NCBI RefSeq assembly: GCF_000013865.1
Contig: NC_007948.1
Location: forward strand, 992,001-1,056,000
Length of the DNA stretch: 64,000 bases
DNA from: Polaromonas sp. JS666
GTDB lineage: Bacteria > Pseudomonadota > Gammaproteobacteria > Burkholderiales > Burkholderiaceae_C
Direction of reading: 5' to 3'
In this document: in pieces, positions 16,654 to 24,736 of the stretch
How the letters are laid out: every line of letters starts with the position of its first letter
How positions within the stretch are numbered: position 1 is the first letter of the stretch
The notes under the pieces: model-generated
Seen by the model: the letters and a program-made list of their open reading frames with translations, nothing else
Databases searched by the model: none
Told to the model about the DNA's origin: nothing
Translations under genes and position numbers: made by a program

Positions 16654-17334
16654 CTACTTCAGCTGCGCCAGCTGCTGGTTCGCCATCGTGATCCATTCCT
16701 TGAGGTAGATCTGGTAATGCGCGTCGTCATGTCGCCAGAGACGGTTTAGGCCCATGCCCCGGACGAGGTTCAGGCTCAGGTTCAGCAGCACGCGGGCCCG
16801 CTTGGTGGGTACGCCGGCTTTTTTGAACACACCCATCCAGATGTCGTCGCAGGTGACGCGGTAACGCTCCATCACCGGCAGGATCCTGGTCATCAGGTCC
16901 GGGTCGGTGCGTGCGACGACGATGCTTTCGAGCGCAGCCAGGAAGGGCCAGTCAAAGTAGACGCTCAGGCAGTCGGTGATGAAACCTTCAATCGGCTTTT
17001 CAGCCGCACCGGCGGTCTGCGCCATGCGCTGTCCGCGCACGATGGCTTCCTCATACACCATGGCCGTCGCCTCGACGACGAGCTCGGCCTTGTTGGCATA
17101 GTGGTGCATCAGCGCCCCGTTGGATACCCCCGAGGCCTTGGCCACCTCCTTCATCGTCAGGCCGCTGTAGCCATCGCGCAAAAGCACTTCGATGGTGGCG
17201 GCCAGCAGCTTTTCCTTGGTAGTGCGGCTGCGGTCCTCCTGGGTGCGACGGACCGCTTTCACTGTCTTCACAGTCGCCGTTTTCTTCGCAGGTTCGAATG
17301 CCGGCGATGCGCGTTTGATCTGGGGACTGGCCAT
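16654..17334 (-). CDS. TetR-family transcriptional regulator
   Basis: 226-aa TetR-type repressor. A basic N-terminal extension of about 35 residues precedes the helix-turn-helix: TKEKLLAATIEVLLRDGYSG, then MKEVAKASGVSNGALMHHYA (about residues 60-80). The C-terminal ligand domain is unremarkable. It is convergent with the maleylpyruvate isomerase gene and divergent from the VanA-type oxygenase gene. The gap on that side holds a TetR-like operator (17426-17447), so it probably represses the vanA-receptor-vanB operon and itself. Its inducer may be a methoxylated or hydroxylated benzoate, by inference. Confidence 0.88.
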   Translation of the reverse strand: MASPQIKRASPAFEPAKKTATVKTVKAVRRTQEDRSRTTKEKLLAATIEVLLRDGYSGLTMKEVAKASGVSNGALMHHYANKAELVVEATAMVYEEAIVRGQRMAQTAGAAEKPIEGFITDCLSVYFDWPFLAALESIVVARTDPDLMTRILPVMERYRVTCDDIWMGVFKKAGVPTKRARVLLNLSLNLVRGMGLNRLWRHDDAHYQIYLKEWITMANQQLAQLK

Positions 17335-17379
17335 CCGGTAAACCTTTTGAGTGTTGATGGGTGCGAAGCCGTGATTATG

Positions 17380-17396
17380 GACCCCGTATGCGGGTC
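17380..17396. promoter_or_regulatory. Inverted repeat upstream of vanA-like gene
   Basis: GACCC and GGGTC flank a 7-bp centre at 17380-17396, in the divergent tetR / vanA-like gap, 30 bp left of the better TetR-like operator. It may be a second operator or part of the tetR promoter. Confidence 0.35.
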
Positions 17397-17425
17397 AACC
17401 CCTAGAAAATTCTTCTCGTTAACTT

Positions 17426-17447
17426 ACAAACCGTGCGCTCGGTATGT
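17426..17447. promoter_or_regulatory. TetR-type operator
   Basis: ACAAACCG at 17426-17433 and CGGTATGT at 17440-17447 form an inverted repeat matching at 7 of 8 positions around a 6-bp centre. This resembles operators of AcrR/TetR-family repressors (ACAAACC...GGTTTGT type). It lies 60-80 bp before the vanA-like coding region, where a repressor would block transcription. Confidence 0.6.
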
Positions 17448-17506
17448 GAAAATTCAGTCTGAAATTATTCTTTAACAAGGAAGCCTTCATCAAAAATGCC
17501 TGGTAC

Positions 17507-18559
17507 GTGGCCTGCTGGGGCAACGAAGTCAAGTCCGGTGAGATGTTTCATCGCAAACTGCTCAATGAAATGGTGGTCTTTTACCGCAAGGAAGACGGTA
17601 CGGCCGTCGCGTTGCAAGACCGTTGTCCGCATCGCTTCATTCCGCTTCACCTGGGGAAAATCGTCGGGGATTCCATCGAATGTGCCTACCACGGCCTTAC
17701 CTTCGACTGTTCGGGCAAGTGCGTGAAGAACCCGCACGGCGATGGCAAGGTGCCAGCGGCAGCCAGGGTGCGCTCTTACCCGGTGGCCGAAAAGCACGGC
17801 ATGCTGTGGATCTGGATGGGCAGCCAGGCCGCGGATCCCGTGACCATTCCCGACTACAGCGTGCTCGAGTCCGAAGCTGGCTTTGCCACCAGCCGTGGCT
17901 ACCTCCACATCGAGGCCAACTACGAGCTGATGGGCGAAAACCTGCTTGACCTGAGCCACATCACCTATCTGCATGACGGCTATCTCGGCAGCCCCGAACA
18001 GGTTGGCGCAGACCAGGTGCTCAAGGAGGAGGGCGGCAAGATCCATTGCGACCGCTGGATGCCCAACATTTCGGTCCCCCCCATCTTCGACATGGTGTAT
18101 CGCCGCGACGGCAAGCCGGTGGACATGTGGACCCACATGACCTGGATTCCGCCAAGCTGCTTTCTGTTGGACTCCGGCGTGCATGAAGTGGGCGGCAAGC
18201 GCGAGGACCACGGCTGGTATTACGGCGTGCACATCCTCACGCCCGAGTCGGAGAAAACGGTGCACTACCACTTCGCTGCCGCGATGCCTCCGGGCACCAG
18301 GATGACGCCCGATGAGACCGCGAAGTTTTCCGCCTTGCGCCGTCACGCATTTGAGGCCCAGGACAAACCCATCATCAACGCACAACAGGCGGCCATTGGC
18401 GACAACGACTTCTGGGAGATGAAGCCGGTGCTGTTGAGCGTGGATGCGGGCCCGGTGCGCATGCGCCGGGCCATCGAACGCATGACCAAAGAGGACGCCG
18501 CCATCGAGACACCAGCGGTGCCCATCAAGGTGGTTCGAGCCGCACCCGCGAGCGTTTGA
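17507..18559 (+). CDS. VanA-type Rieske O-demethylase/oxygenase, start uncertain
   Basis: Oxygenase component of a two-component Rieske monooxygenase of the vanillate/dicamba O-demethylase family. The cluster ligands are in CPHRFIPLH and CAYHGLTF, and the iron site in ENLLDLSHITYLHDG. The coordinates start at GTG 17507, the first standard start in frame. However, coding similarity continues upstream: the frame reads NKEAFIKNAWYVA, where relatives begin MFIKNAWYVA. Between the in-frame TGA (17447) and 17507 there is no ATG, GTG or TTG, only CTG at 17459, and ATC at 17489 behind an AAGGA sequence. The gene may use a non-standard start or be damaged. The reductase partner is at 19782. Substrate unproven. 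Confidence 0.75.
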   Translation: MACWGNEVKSGEMFHRKLLNEMVVFYRKEDGTAVALQDRCPHRFIPLHLGKIVGDSIECAYHGLTFDCSGKCVKNPHGDGKVPAAARVRSYPVAEKHGMLWIWMGSQAADPVTIPDYSVLESEAGFATSRGYLHIEANYELMGENLLDLSHITYLHDGYLGSPEQVGADQVLKEEGGKIHCDRWMPNISVPPIFDMVYRRDGKPVDMWTHMTWIPPSCFLLDSGVHEVGGKREDHGWYYGVHILTPESEKTVHYHFAAAMPPGTRMTPDETAKFSALRRHAFEAQDKPIINAQQAAIGDNDFWEMKPVLLSVDAGPVRMRRAIERMTKEDAAIETPAVPIKVVRAAPASV

Positions 18560-18595
18560 AACCACCATTTCACGAATTCATACACGGAGACAACC

Positions 18596-19771
18596 ATGAA
18601 AAAACATGCGATTCAATGCCTGGCCGGCGCAGGCCTCATGCTCTCGCTGGCCACGGGCTGGACGCAGACGACACCGATAAAGATCGGCTTCATGGGGGAG
18701 CTGTCAGGCCCCACGGCCGGCGTAGGCCAGGACCAGCTCGACGGTTTCAATTTGCTGCTCGAGCGCAACGGCGGCAAGCTGGGCGGCGTGCCGGTGCAAC
18801 TGGTCAAGGAAGACAGCCAGCTCAAGCCGGACGTGGCCAACCAGGCCGCGCGTCGCCTCATTGAAAAAGAAAACGTGCCCATCATCACCGGCGTGTCTTT
18901 CTCCAACATCATGATGGCCGTGCACAAGTACGTGACCGATAAGGAGGTCTTCCTGGTTGGATCGAATGCGGGTCCGTCGCAGATCGCTGGCAGCCAGTGC
19001 TCACCTTACCAGTTCATCACCTCCTGGCAGGGTGACCAGGCGGCTGAGGCCGTGGGCCAGTACGCAAAAGACAAGGGCTATAAAAAAGTCTTTGTGCTGG
19101 CGCCCAATTACCAGGCAGGCAAGGACATCGTTGCGGGCTTCAAGCGCTATTACAAGGGGCCGCTGGCAGACGAGGTCTACACCTCGCTGACGCAGATGGA
19201 CTTTTCGGCCGAGCTGTCGCAGGTCTCCGCAGTCAGGCCTGATGCGGTATTTGCATTCTTCCCCGGTGGTCTGGGCGTGGCGTTTGCCAAGCAGTACGCC
19301 CAAGCCGGCATGTCGAAGAACCTGCCTTTGCTGTCGACCTTCATTGCCGACGCGCTGTCGCTGCCGGCCATTGGCGATTCGGCCATCGGGATCGTGAGCG
19401 GCGGCTTTTGGGCGCCTGACTTCCAGAATGCTCAGAGCAAACAGTTCGTCGAGGAATTCGAGCGCAAGTACAAACGCATACCTTCGAACTACGCAGCGCA
19501 GAGCTATGACGCAGCCCAGCTACTGGACTCGGCCATCGGCAAGGTCAAGGGTAATGTCACCGACAAGAAGGCATTCATGGCCGCGCTGAAAGCGGCCGAT
19601 TTCAAGTCACTGCGGGGCGACTTCAGGTTTGGCAACAACAACTTTCCCATACAGGGCATGCACATCATGGAAGTGGCCAGGGATGGCAGCGGCCGCCTGA
19701 ACCTGAAGTCGGTTTCCACGCCGTTCAAGAGCTACCAGGATGCCTACGCGTCCCAATGTCCCCTGAAGTGA
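18596..19771 (+). CDS. LivK-type ABC importer receptor (orphan)
   Basis: 391-aa periplasmic receptor with signal peptide (MKKHAIQCLAGAGLMLSLAT). It is strikingly similar to the receptor at 11335: both share NAGPS, VFVLAPNYQAGKD / LMAPNYQAGKD, FKRYYKGPLADEVYT / FKRYFKGQIVDEVYT and a FNNNN/FGNNNFPIQ C-terminal region. It sits between the oxygenase and reductase genes with no permease or ATPase of its own. It probably delivers its ligand to the LivHMGF complex encoded at 12524-15984. Its ligand is likely the substrate of the flanking oxygenase. Confidence 0.88.
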   Translation: MKKHAIQCLAGAGLMLSLATGWTQTTPIKIGFMGELSGPTAGVGQDQLDGFNLLLERNGGKLGGVPVQLVKEDSQLKPDVANQAARRLIEKENVPIITGVSFSNIMMAVHKYVTDKEVFLVGSNAGPSQIAGSQCSPYQFITSWQGDQAAEAVGQYAKDKGYKKVFVLAPNYQAGKDIVAGFKRYYKGPLADEVYTSLTQMDFSAELSQVSAVRPDAVFAFFPGGLGVAFAKQYAQAGMSKNLPLLSTFIADALSLPAIGDSAIGIVSGGFWAPDFQNAQSKQFVEEFERKYKRIPSNYAAQSYDAAQLLDSAIGKVKGNVTDKKAFMAALKAADFKSLRGDFRFGNNNFPIQGMHIMEVARDGSGRLNLKSVSTPFKSYQDAYASQCPLK

Positions 19772-19781
19772 TGTGCAGGTC

Positions 19782-20741
19782 ATGAGTGCCAATGAGATTG
19801 CTGTAAAAGTCGCGAGGAAGGTTCGCGAGGCGCAGGACATCAATTCCTATGAATTGGTGTCCGTCAATGGGCAGGCGCTTCCCGCGTTTGAAGCGGGTGC
19901 GCATGTGGATGTGCATCTCCCCAATGGCCTCGTGCGGCAATACTCCCTGTGCGGAATGCCGCACCAGAAGGACCGTTATCGCATCGCGGTGCTCAGGGAC
20001 CCGAAATCCCGTGGAGGGTCCGAGGCGGTCCATGACCTGGTGCACGAAGGCGATACCCTGCGCATCAGTGCGCCGCGTAATCTCTTCAGGCTGGCGGCGG
20101 GGGAGCAAACCAGCGTTCTGCTGGCAGGCGGTATCGGCGTGACGCCTTTGCTGGCGATGGCATATCACCTGCACGCGCTGGGCAGCGCCTTTGCGCTGCA
20201 CTATTTCGCGCGATCCAGAGACCGCGTGGCATTCCTTGCCGAACTCCAGAACAGCGGCTTTGCCAGAAATGTGGTGTTGCACCTGGATGACGAGGCTGTC
20301 GCGGGCGCCAGGCCCTTACGTTCACTTCTCGAAACCCTGCAGCGCGATGCGCATATTTACACCTGTGGCCCTACTGGTTTCCTGAACCACGTTCTGGAAA
20401 CGGCCTCCGCGCTGGATTGGCCCGGCGGCCAGGTGCACTATGAGACCTTTTCGCCGCCGCAGCCGACAGCCGGCGATTCCTTCGAGGTTCGCATTTCGAG
20501 CACCGGACAGTCTGTAGTGGTCGCTGCCGATGAGTCGGTGGTCAGCGCGGTCGCACGGCTTGGCATAGAGATTCCGGTTTCATGTGAGCAAGGTATTTGC
20601 GGAACCTGCCTGACACGCGTGGCAGAAGGCGTTCCGGATCACCATGATCAATACCTGACAAACGAAGAACACGAGAGAAACGATCAATTCACCCCATGCT
20701 GCTCAAGAGCCCGATCGAAGGTGCTGGTCCTGGATTTATAG
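19782..20741 (+). CDS. VanB-type oxygenase reductase
   Basis: 319-aa reductase of the phthalate/vanillate class: flavin domain, NAD(P)-binding domain, then a C-terminal plant-type 2Fe-2S ferredoxin. Visible are RQYSLCGMP (flavin motif), LLAGGIGVTPLLAMAYHL near residue 110, YTCGPTGFLNHVL, and the cluster ligands in CEQGICGTC near residue 272. I use ATG 19782 over a GTG at 19773. The domain order is the reverse of the reductase at 6284, confirming two separate electron chains. It pairs with the VanA-type oxygenase at 17507. Its stop overlaps the convergent small gene at 20736 by 6 bp. Confidence 0.88.
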   Translation: MSANEIAVKVARKVREAQDINSYELVSVNGQALPAFEAGAHVDVHLPNGLVRQYSLCGMPHQKDRYRIAVLRDPKSRGGSEAVHDLVHEGDTLRISAPRNLFRLAAGEQTSVLLAGGIGVTPLLAMAYHLHALGSAFALHYFARSRDRVAFLAELQNSGFARNVVLHLDDEAVAGARPLRSLLETLQRDAHIYTCGPTGFLNHVLETASALDWPGGQVHYETFSPPQPTAGDSFEVRISSTGQSVVVAADESVVSAVARLGIEIPVSCEQGICGTCLTRVAEGVPDHHDQYLTNEEHERNDQFTPCCSRARSKVLVLDL

Positions 20742-21014
20742 CTTTTCATTTACAAATTCCGAGGCGTTCGTCGTGTGCTTCGTGTACGTTTCGCAGTCCG
20801 AAGTGACGCGATAGCTCAGGCGGGTCGCCTGGTCGCGGCTTTCCACGAAACTGCCAGCCTCCAGCGCATCCATGGCGTGTTGGACTGTGCGCGGTGTATG
20901 GGTCGGCTTCCAGTGAGGCGTGAGCATGTCCAGCGTCCACCAACCGCCGTCCTCGCGCAGCCGCAGCCACAAGGCGCGCACGTCTGGAGTGATGGGGTCA
21001 CCCGTGGTTGACAT
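20736..21014 (-). CDS. Small protein of unknown function, possibly winged-helix
   Basis: 92-aa protein that I do not recognise. The ATG at 21014 has a GGGAAG ribosome-binding site. The segment DVRALWLRLREDGGWWTLDM, then PRTVQHAMDALEAGSFVESR, looks like a winged-helix DNA-binding fold (helix, TLDMLT, recognition helix, wing), but this is only suggestive. It is downstream of the Ner-like gene on the same strand (71-bp gap), so the two may form a small operon under the CI-like repressor at 21601. Confidence 0.55.
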   Translation of the reverse strand: MSTTGDPITPDVRALWLRLREDGGWWTLDMLTPHWKPTHTPRTVQHAMDALEAGSFVESRDQATRLSYRVTSDCETYTKHTTNASEFVNEKL

Positions 21015-21085
21015 CTGGTTCTTCCCTGAAGTGCCCGGTGCGGTTGGCGGTAATTAGTGATGTGCGATGTTGTTTTGCCGAGCCT

Positions 21086-21463
21086 CTATGACTGGGAATG
21101 GGGAGTGCCATCGTTGAGTGAGCCGAAGTTGCCGACAGTCAGCTCGTGCGTGATGCGGGGTGCTTGCTTGCGCTGGCGCGGCATGGTCACCGTGATCTTG
21201 CGGGTTTGCTGAAAGGCAAGAGCACGGTCAGCAGGATTCAGGTAGCGCGAGGGCCACAGATCTTCCGGCTTTGCATCAAGTGCTTTCGCCACCAATTGCT
21301 CGGCCGCCAACCAGGGGCTGGTCAGCACGCGCTGTATATGGCTGTAGCCGTTCTCAAGGGCTATTTTTCGAAGGCTGGTGCCGCGCTTGTGCAGAGCAGC
21401 AATGACATCGGCGGGGTGCATATCTTCTTGTATCGGCGTTGATTTATTTGTGCGCATATCCAT
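21086..21463 (-). CDS. Ner/Nlp-like DNA-binding protein
   Basis: 125-aa protein with a winged helix-turn-helix of the Ner/Nlp (SfsB) type. The segment MHPADVIAALHKRGTSLRKI, then ALENGYSHIQRVLTSPWLAA, then LDAKPEDLWPSRY matches the phage Mu Ner pattern, in which LWPSRY is characteristic. I start at ATG 21463, since the longer frame begins with TTG. The C-terminal half is basic and unassigned. It is divergent from the CI-like repressor at 21601, reproducing a phage immunity switch (Ner/Cro against CI) without other phage genes nearby. Confidence 0.7.
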   Translation of the reverse strand: MDMRTNKSTPIQEDMHPADVIAALHKRGTSLRKIALENGYSHIQRVLTSPWLAAEQLVAKALDAKPEDLWPSRYLNPADRALAFQQTRKITVTMPRQRKQAPRITHELTVGNFGSLNDGTPHSQS

Positions 21464-21490
21464 TATTTTCAGCACAAACAAAATGAAGTC

Positions 21491-21516
21491 AACAAATTTT
21501 TGCTGAAGAATTTGTT
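21491..21516. promoter_or_regulatory. Inverted repeat in the ner/cI-like switch region
   Basis: AACAAATT (21491-21498) and AATTTGTT (21509-21516) form a perfect 8-bp inverted repeat with a 10-bp centre, close to the Ner-like gene start. It is a candidate operator for the Ner-like protein. Confidence 0.4.
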
Positions 21517-21573
21517 TCGATGCTGGTGTTTTTATGATTTTGCGGTGTTTTTTATGGGTTGTGTTTGCTTTTT

Positions 21574-21589
21574 TGTGTCTATAGACACA
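21574..21589. promoter_or_regulatory. Perfect 16-bp palindromic operator
   Basis: TGTGTCTATAGACACA is a perfect palindrome 11 bp before the CI-like start codon. Together with the related site at 21595-21608 it forms a pair with centres 20 bp apart, so two repressor dimers could bind the same DNA face. Confidence 0.7.
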
Positions 21590-21594
21590 GAATA

Positions 21595-21608
21595 GTGTTC
21601 ATGAGCAC
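21595..21608. promoter_or_regulatory. Second operator overlapping the CI-like start codon
   Basis: GTGTTCATGAGCAC is a palindrome with one mismatched pair and the same GTGT..CAC ends as the upstream site. It covers the ATG at 21601, so occupancy would repress the repressor gene itself. Confidence 0.55.
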
Positions 21609-22455
21609 AAAAGAAACAGCACGACCCCGGCCCGATGATGCCGAGCCGTATTCCTTCGAGCCAGCGCCGCCGGTCAGCGTTGAAGAGCCGATCGCCTGGT
21701 ATCTCCATCAGGCTGCTGCGGCCGCGGACAAGGCTGGCCTGAAAACGGTGCGGACCGAAGCCAGAACAGCCTTCATGCGCCAGTTTGGCCAGCGCTGCAA
21801 GGTGGCGCGGGGCGCAAGGGAGATCAATGACGTGGCGGCCACTGTCGGCGTTCACCGCAACACCATCTGGAACATTGAGCGTGGTGACAGTCTGCCGGAC
21901 GCGTTCGAGCTTGAGGTGCTTGCCAAGGAATACAACACGACCCCCGCGCATTTGCTGGGCGATGAGCGGCAAGGCAAGGCCCGGCTCACCGCCATGGTGC
22001 CTAACAGCGTGCATGCGGTGCAGGTGGACGCATTTATTTATGTGCCATTGTTCGACCTCAAATCTTCGGCCGGCAAGGACGCATTCAATGACATCGAATC
22101 GGTGATTGCAATGCGTCCCTTTGACGCCCGCTTCATCAGATATGACCTGGGCATTGCCCACAACGACATTGCCATGTCCATGGTGGTGGGTGTCTCCATG
22201 GAGCCGTGGCTGCACTCAAAAGATGCTGTCCTGACAGACTTGCAGGACCACGATGCCCTTACCGAGGGCATTCATGTTGTCAGGCTCGACGGCGCCTTGC
22301 TTGTGAAAAAACTGCAGAGATTGCCCGGGAAGATACTGCGTGTGAGCAGCTACAACCAGGCCTATGAGCCGTTTGACATTCAGGGCCATGAGGACCCCGA
22401 CCGGGATTTTTCGGTGCTTGGCCGGGTACGTTGGGCCGGGGTGACTTTTAACTGA
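21601..22455 (+). CDS. CI-like repressor with S24 peptidase domain
   Basis: 284-aa phage-type repressor. After an acidic N-terminal arm, the helix-turn-helix lies near residues 60-115 (FGQRCKVARGAREINDVAAT, then GVHRNTIWNIERG). The C-terminal S24/LexA-like domain has the catalytic serine in VGVSMEPWL and lysine in LLVKKLQRL, so RecA-stimulated self-cleavage is plausible. I start at ATG 21601, over an upstream in-frame start at 21559 that would read through the operators. Two matched operators precede or cover the start. It is divergent from the Ner-like gene, and no structural phage genes are present. It may be a domesticated, DNA-damage-responsive switch. Confidence 0.82.
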   Translation: MSTKETARPRPDDAEPYSFEPAPPVSVEEPIAWYLHQAAAAADKAGLKTVRTEARTAFMRQFGQRCKVARGAREINDVAATVGVHRNTIWNIERGDSLPDAFELEVLAKEYNTTPAHLLGDERQGKARLTAMVPNSVHAVQVDAFIYVPLFDLKSSAGKDAFNDIESVIAMRPFDARFIRYDLGIAHNDIAMSMVVGVSMEPWLHSKDAVLTDLQDHDALTEGIHVVRLDGALLVKKLQRLPGKILRVSSYNQAYEPFDIQGHEDPDRDFSVLGRVRWAGVTFN

Positions 22456-22570
22456 TGGCTGTGGGACGGAGGCAGCGCATTTGAACATTGTCAGCTGCGC
22501 GCAACGCTGTTTGTTGGCCACTGGAGCAGTAAAGGTCTGCCAATAGACATGCGACGGTAAACTGACAGCC

Positions 22571-24031
22571 ATGAGTCCCACCTCTGTGAACGACGCCGAC
22601 GGGAGCGTTCAAACCAGGAGCGCTCCGGAGATCCCGCGCGAGGCTTGGGTCGAAATGGAGTTGATCCATACGTTCATGCGGTATGCGCGGCCCTCACTGC
22701 ATGCGGCATTGGCCCTGATTGTCGTTATCGTGATGATCCTTTACGGGCATGTGGAGCCTGTCGGCCTCTGGCTATGGGCGGCGGCGGTCACGGCTGCGAC
22801 CTTGGCGCGCTTCTGGGTCATCGGCATCTACCACCGCACAATGCAGGGGGTCAGTGGTGCGCCGCTGCACGCTTTCATGGCGCGCTTCGCCTGGATCTGG
22901 CCTTTAAGTGCCGTGATCTGGGGAAGTTCCATGTTTGTGTTCTTCCTGAAGGCGCCTATCTATGACCAGTTCATCTGCATGACTGTTCTGGTTGGCATGG
23001 CCGGTTTTGCCGTCGGAACTTTCTCCTCCCACCTTCGCTGCTTTTCCGCTTATGTCAATGGACTGGTGGCGTCGGTTCTGGCTGCACTGGTTTACCAGCT
23101 GGTGGTGGAGCGTGGCATCCCGTCCACGTTCAATACCTACGGCATGGTGGCGCTGGTGCTGATTTACTGGGCCGTGATCCGCATTTCGGGCAAACGGTTT
23201 CATGAAGTGCAGCGGGCCAATCTCGCATTGCAGTTTGACAATTCGAAATTGATCACTTCGCTGACAGAAAAGAGCCGGGCCGCACTGGAGGCGGTAGAAA
23301 TCAAGAACCGGTTTATCGCCAGCGCCGCCCATGATTTGCGGCAGCCGGTACACGCGCTGGGCCTGTATGCGGACTGGCTGGCTGCTGAACCGCAATTCGT
23401 CTCGCAGATCGCGCCAAAAATCGTCCGCTCTACCCGGGCAGTCGAGGATTTGTTCAACTCTCTTTTCGATCTTGCCGGACTGGATTCGGACCCCTCGAGG
23501 GTCAACCTGCAGGATGTTGATCTGGCGGGCCTTCTCCAGGACCTGGAGGTGCAATACACCCCCCTGGCTGCGGAGCGTGGCCTGCGGCTGCGAACCCGGG
23601 TCGTGCCCGGCCGCGTGAGGTCTGACCCGGTGCTGCTCAAGCGGCTGCTCGGCAACCTGCTGTCGAACGCCTTGCGAAACACGCACCAGGGCGGCGTTCT
23701 GCTGGCAGTGCGGCGAAGACAGGGGGTGCGCTGCATCGAAATCTGGGACACCGGCGTGGGCATTGCCCAGACTCACCAGCAGGCGATCTTTCAGGAGTTT
23801 TACCGAATTCCCCAGCAGGGTACGGAAGAAGGCTTCGGCCTGGGGCTGGCCATCGTCTCCCGCCTGAGCTACGTGCTCAACCACCCGGTGGGCATGTCAT
23901 CCCGGGCGGGCCGGGGCAGTGTGTTCTGGGTGGCGCTGACGAGTCCTGGCGATGACGCCGGAGGTGCGAGCCCGGCGGCTACAGCAGGCCCTGGGTCCGG
24001 GCGAGATGACTGGCCTGCGAGCGGCTCTTGA
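22571..24031 (+). CDS. Membrane sensor histidine kinase
   Basis: 486-aa inner-membrane histidine kinase. Roughly six hydrophobic helices (residues 30-205) form the sensor. The phosphoacceptor box is SAAHDLRQPVHALGLYADWL with H254. The ATP-binding domain shows LLGNLLSNALRNT (N box), IWDTGVGI (G1) and EEGFGLGLAIVSRL (G2). The C-terminal 25 residues are Gly/Ala-rich. It ends inside the 3' end of the response-regulator gene on the other strand, so the likely partners are convergent. The RQP variant of the H box is common in hybrid-like kinases of Burkholderiales. The signal is unknown. Confidence 0.88.
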   Translation: MSPTSVNDADGSVQTRSAPEIPREAWVEMELIHTFMRYARPSLHAALALIVVIVMILYGHVEPVGLWLWAAAVTAATLARFWVIGIYHRTMQGVSGAPLHAFMARFAWIWPLSAVIWGSSMFVFFLKAPIYDQFICMTVLVGMAGFAVGTFSSHLRCFSAYVNGLVASVLAALVYQLVVERGIPSTFNTYGMVALVLIYWAVIRISGKRFHEVQRANLALQFDNSKLITSLTEKSRAALEAVEIKNRFIASAAHDLRQPVHALGLYADWLAAEPQFVSQIAPKIVRSTRAVEDLFNSLFDLAGLDSDPSRVNLQDVDLAGLLQDLEVQYTPLAAERGLRLRTRVVPGRVRSDPVLLKRLLGNLLSNALRNTHQGGVLLAVRRRQGVRCIEIWDTGVGIAQTHQQAIFQEFYRIPQQGTEEGFGLGLAIVSRLSYVLNHPVGMSSRAGRGSVFWVALTSPGDDAGGASPAATAGPGSGRDDWPASGS

Positions 24032-24563
24032 CGTTCAGGCGCCGGAACAGGCGCCACAGATGCACCTTGACCGTGTGCTCGCTGATTTGAAGCTCTTCTG
24101 CGATGTCGCGGTTACTCATGCCCTTGTCGAGCATGACCAGCAGCTGCTTCTGGCGCTTGGAGAGCTTTTCTGTCGGCGTGGCGGATTCGGGCTCCAGCTC
24201 CTCGTTCAGGAAGACGCGCAGCACATTGGAGATCTCGGTGGCGCCTGCGGATTTTTGAATATAGGCGTCGGCACCGGCTTCGATCGAAAGGTCTTCATAG
24301 TCCTGGGCCGGTGCAGCCGAGAGGACCACCAGCGGAACATCCGGAAACTGCCGTTTGAGTTCGCGCACCCCGGACACGCCATTGGTGTCGGGCAGCTTCA
24401 GATCCAGGCAGATCAACTCCGGCACGCCATGCTGTTCTACGGCGGGCATGACAGCAGCCAGCCGGTCCAGCTCGGTCACAGTGGCCTTGCTGCTCAAACG
24501 GCGTATCAGCATGACAACCGCTTCCCGCATCAGGGGATGGTCGTCTATTACAAAAATGCTCAT
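23979..24563 (-). CDS. NarL/FixJ-type response regulator
   Basis: 194-aa response regulator. The receiver domain has the acidic pair D7-D8 (FVIDDHP), the phosphorylation site D54 (LDLKLPD) and the conserved K in QKSAGA. The LuxR-type DNA-binding domain is KLSKRQKQLLVMLDKGMSNR followed by DIAEELQISEHTVKVHLWRL. Its last 53 bp overlap the convergent kinase gene at 22571, which is its probable partner. The two mRNAs would be complementary over that stretch. Confidence 0.9.
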   Translation of the reverse strand: MSIFVIDDHPLMREAVVMLIRRLSSKATVTELDRLAAVMPAVEQHGVPELICLDLKLPDTNGVSGVRELKRQFPDVPLVVLSAAPAQDYEDLSIEAGADAYIQKSAGATEISNVLRVFLNEELEPESATPTEKLSKRQKQLLVMLDKGMSNRDIAEELQISEHTVKVHLWRLFRRLNVKSRSQASHLARTQGLL

Positions 24564-24736
24564 TAATTCAGGGTTGAAGTATCGACTCGATGGTTACTGA
24601 GCATAACTGGTGAACGTCAAATTCAGGGTATGGAAAATCCTGAAATTGCGGTATTTCTTCTCACCTGTGCTTCAAAAAACAACATTTCAGCGAGTCGCCA
24701 ATTTCTTTTTGGGCGGTCACGGCAATGTCCGATTTC

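Noticed and set aside
17496..17520. ATG at 17496 as the oxygenase start
   Set aside because: It is in a different frame from the Rieske protein and would not produce it.
20736..22455. A prophage
   Set aside because: Only regulator-type genes are present; no integrase, structural, lysis or packaging genes and no attachment repeats were seen.
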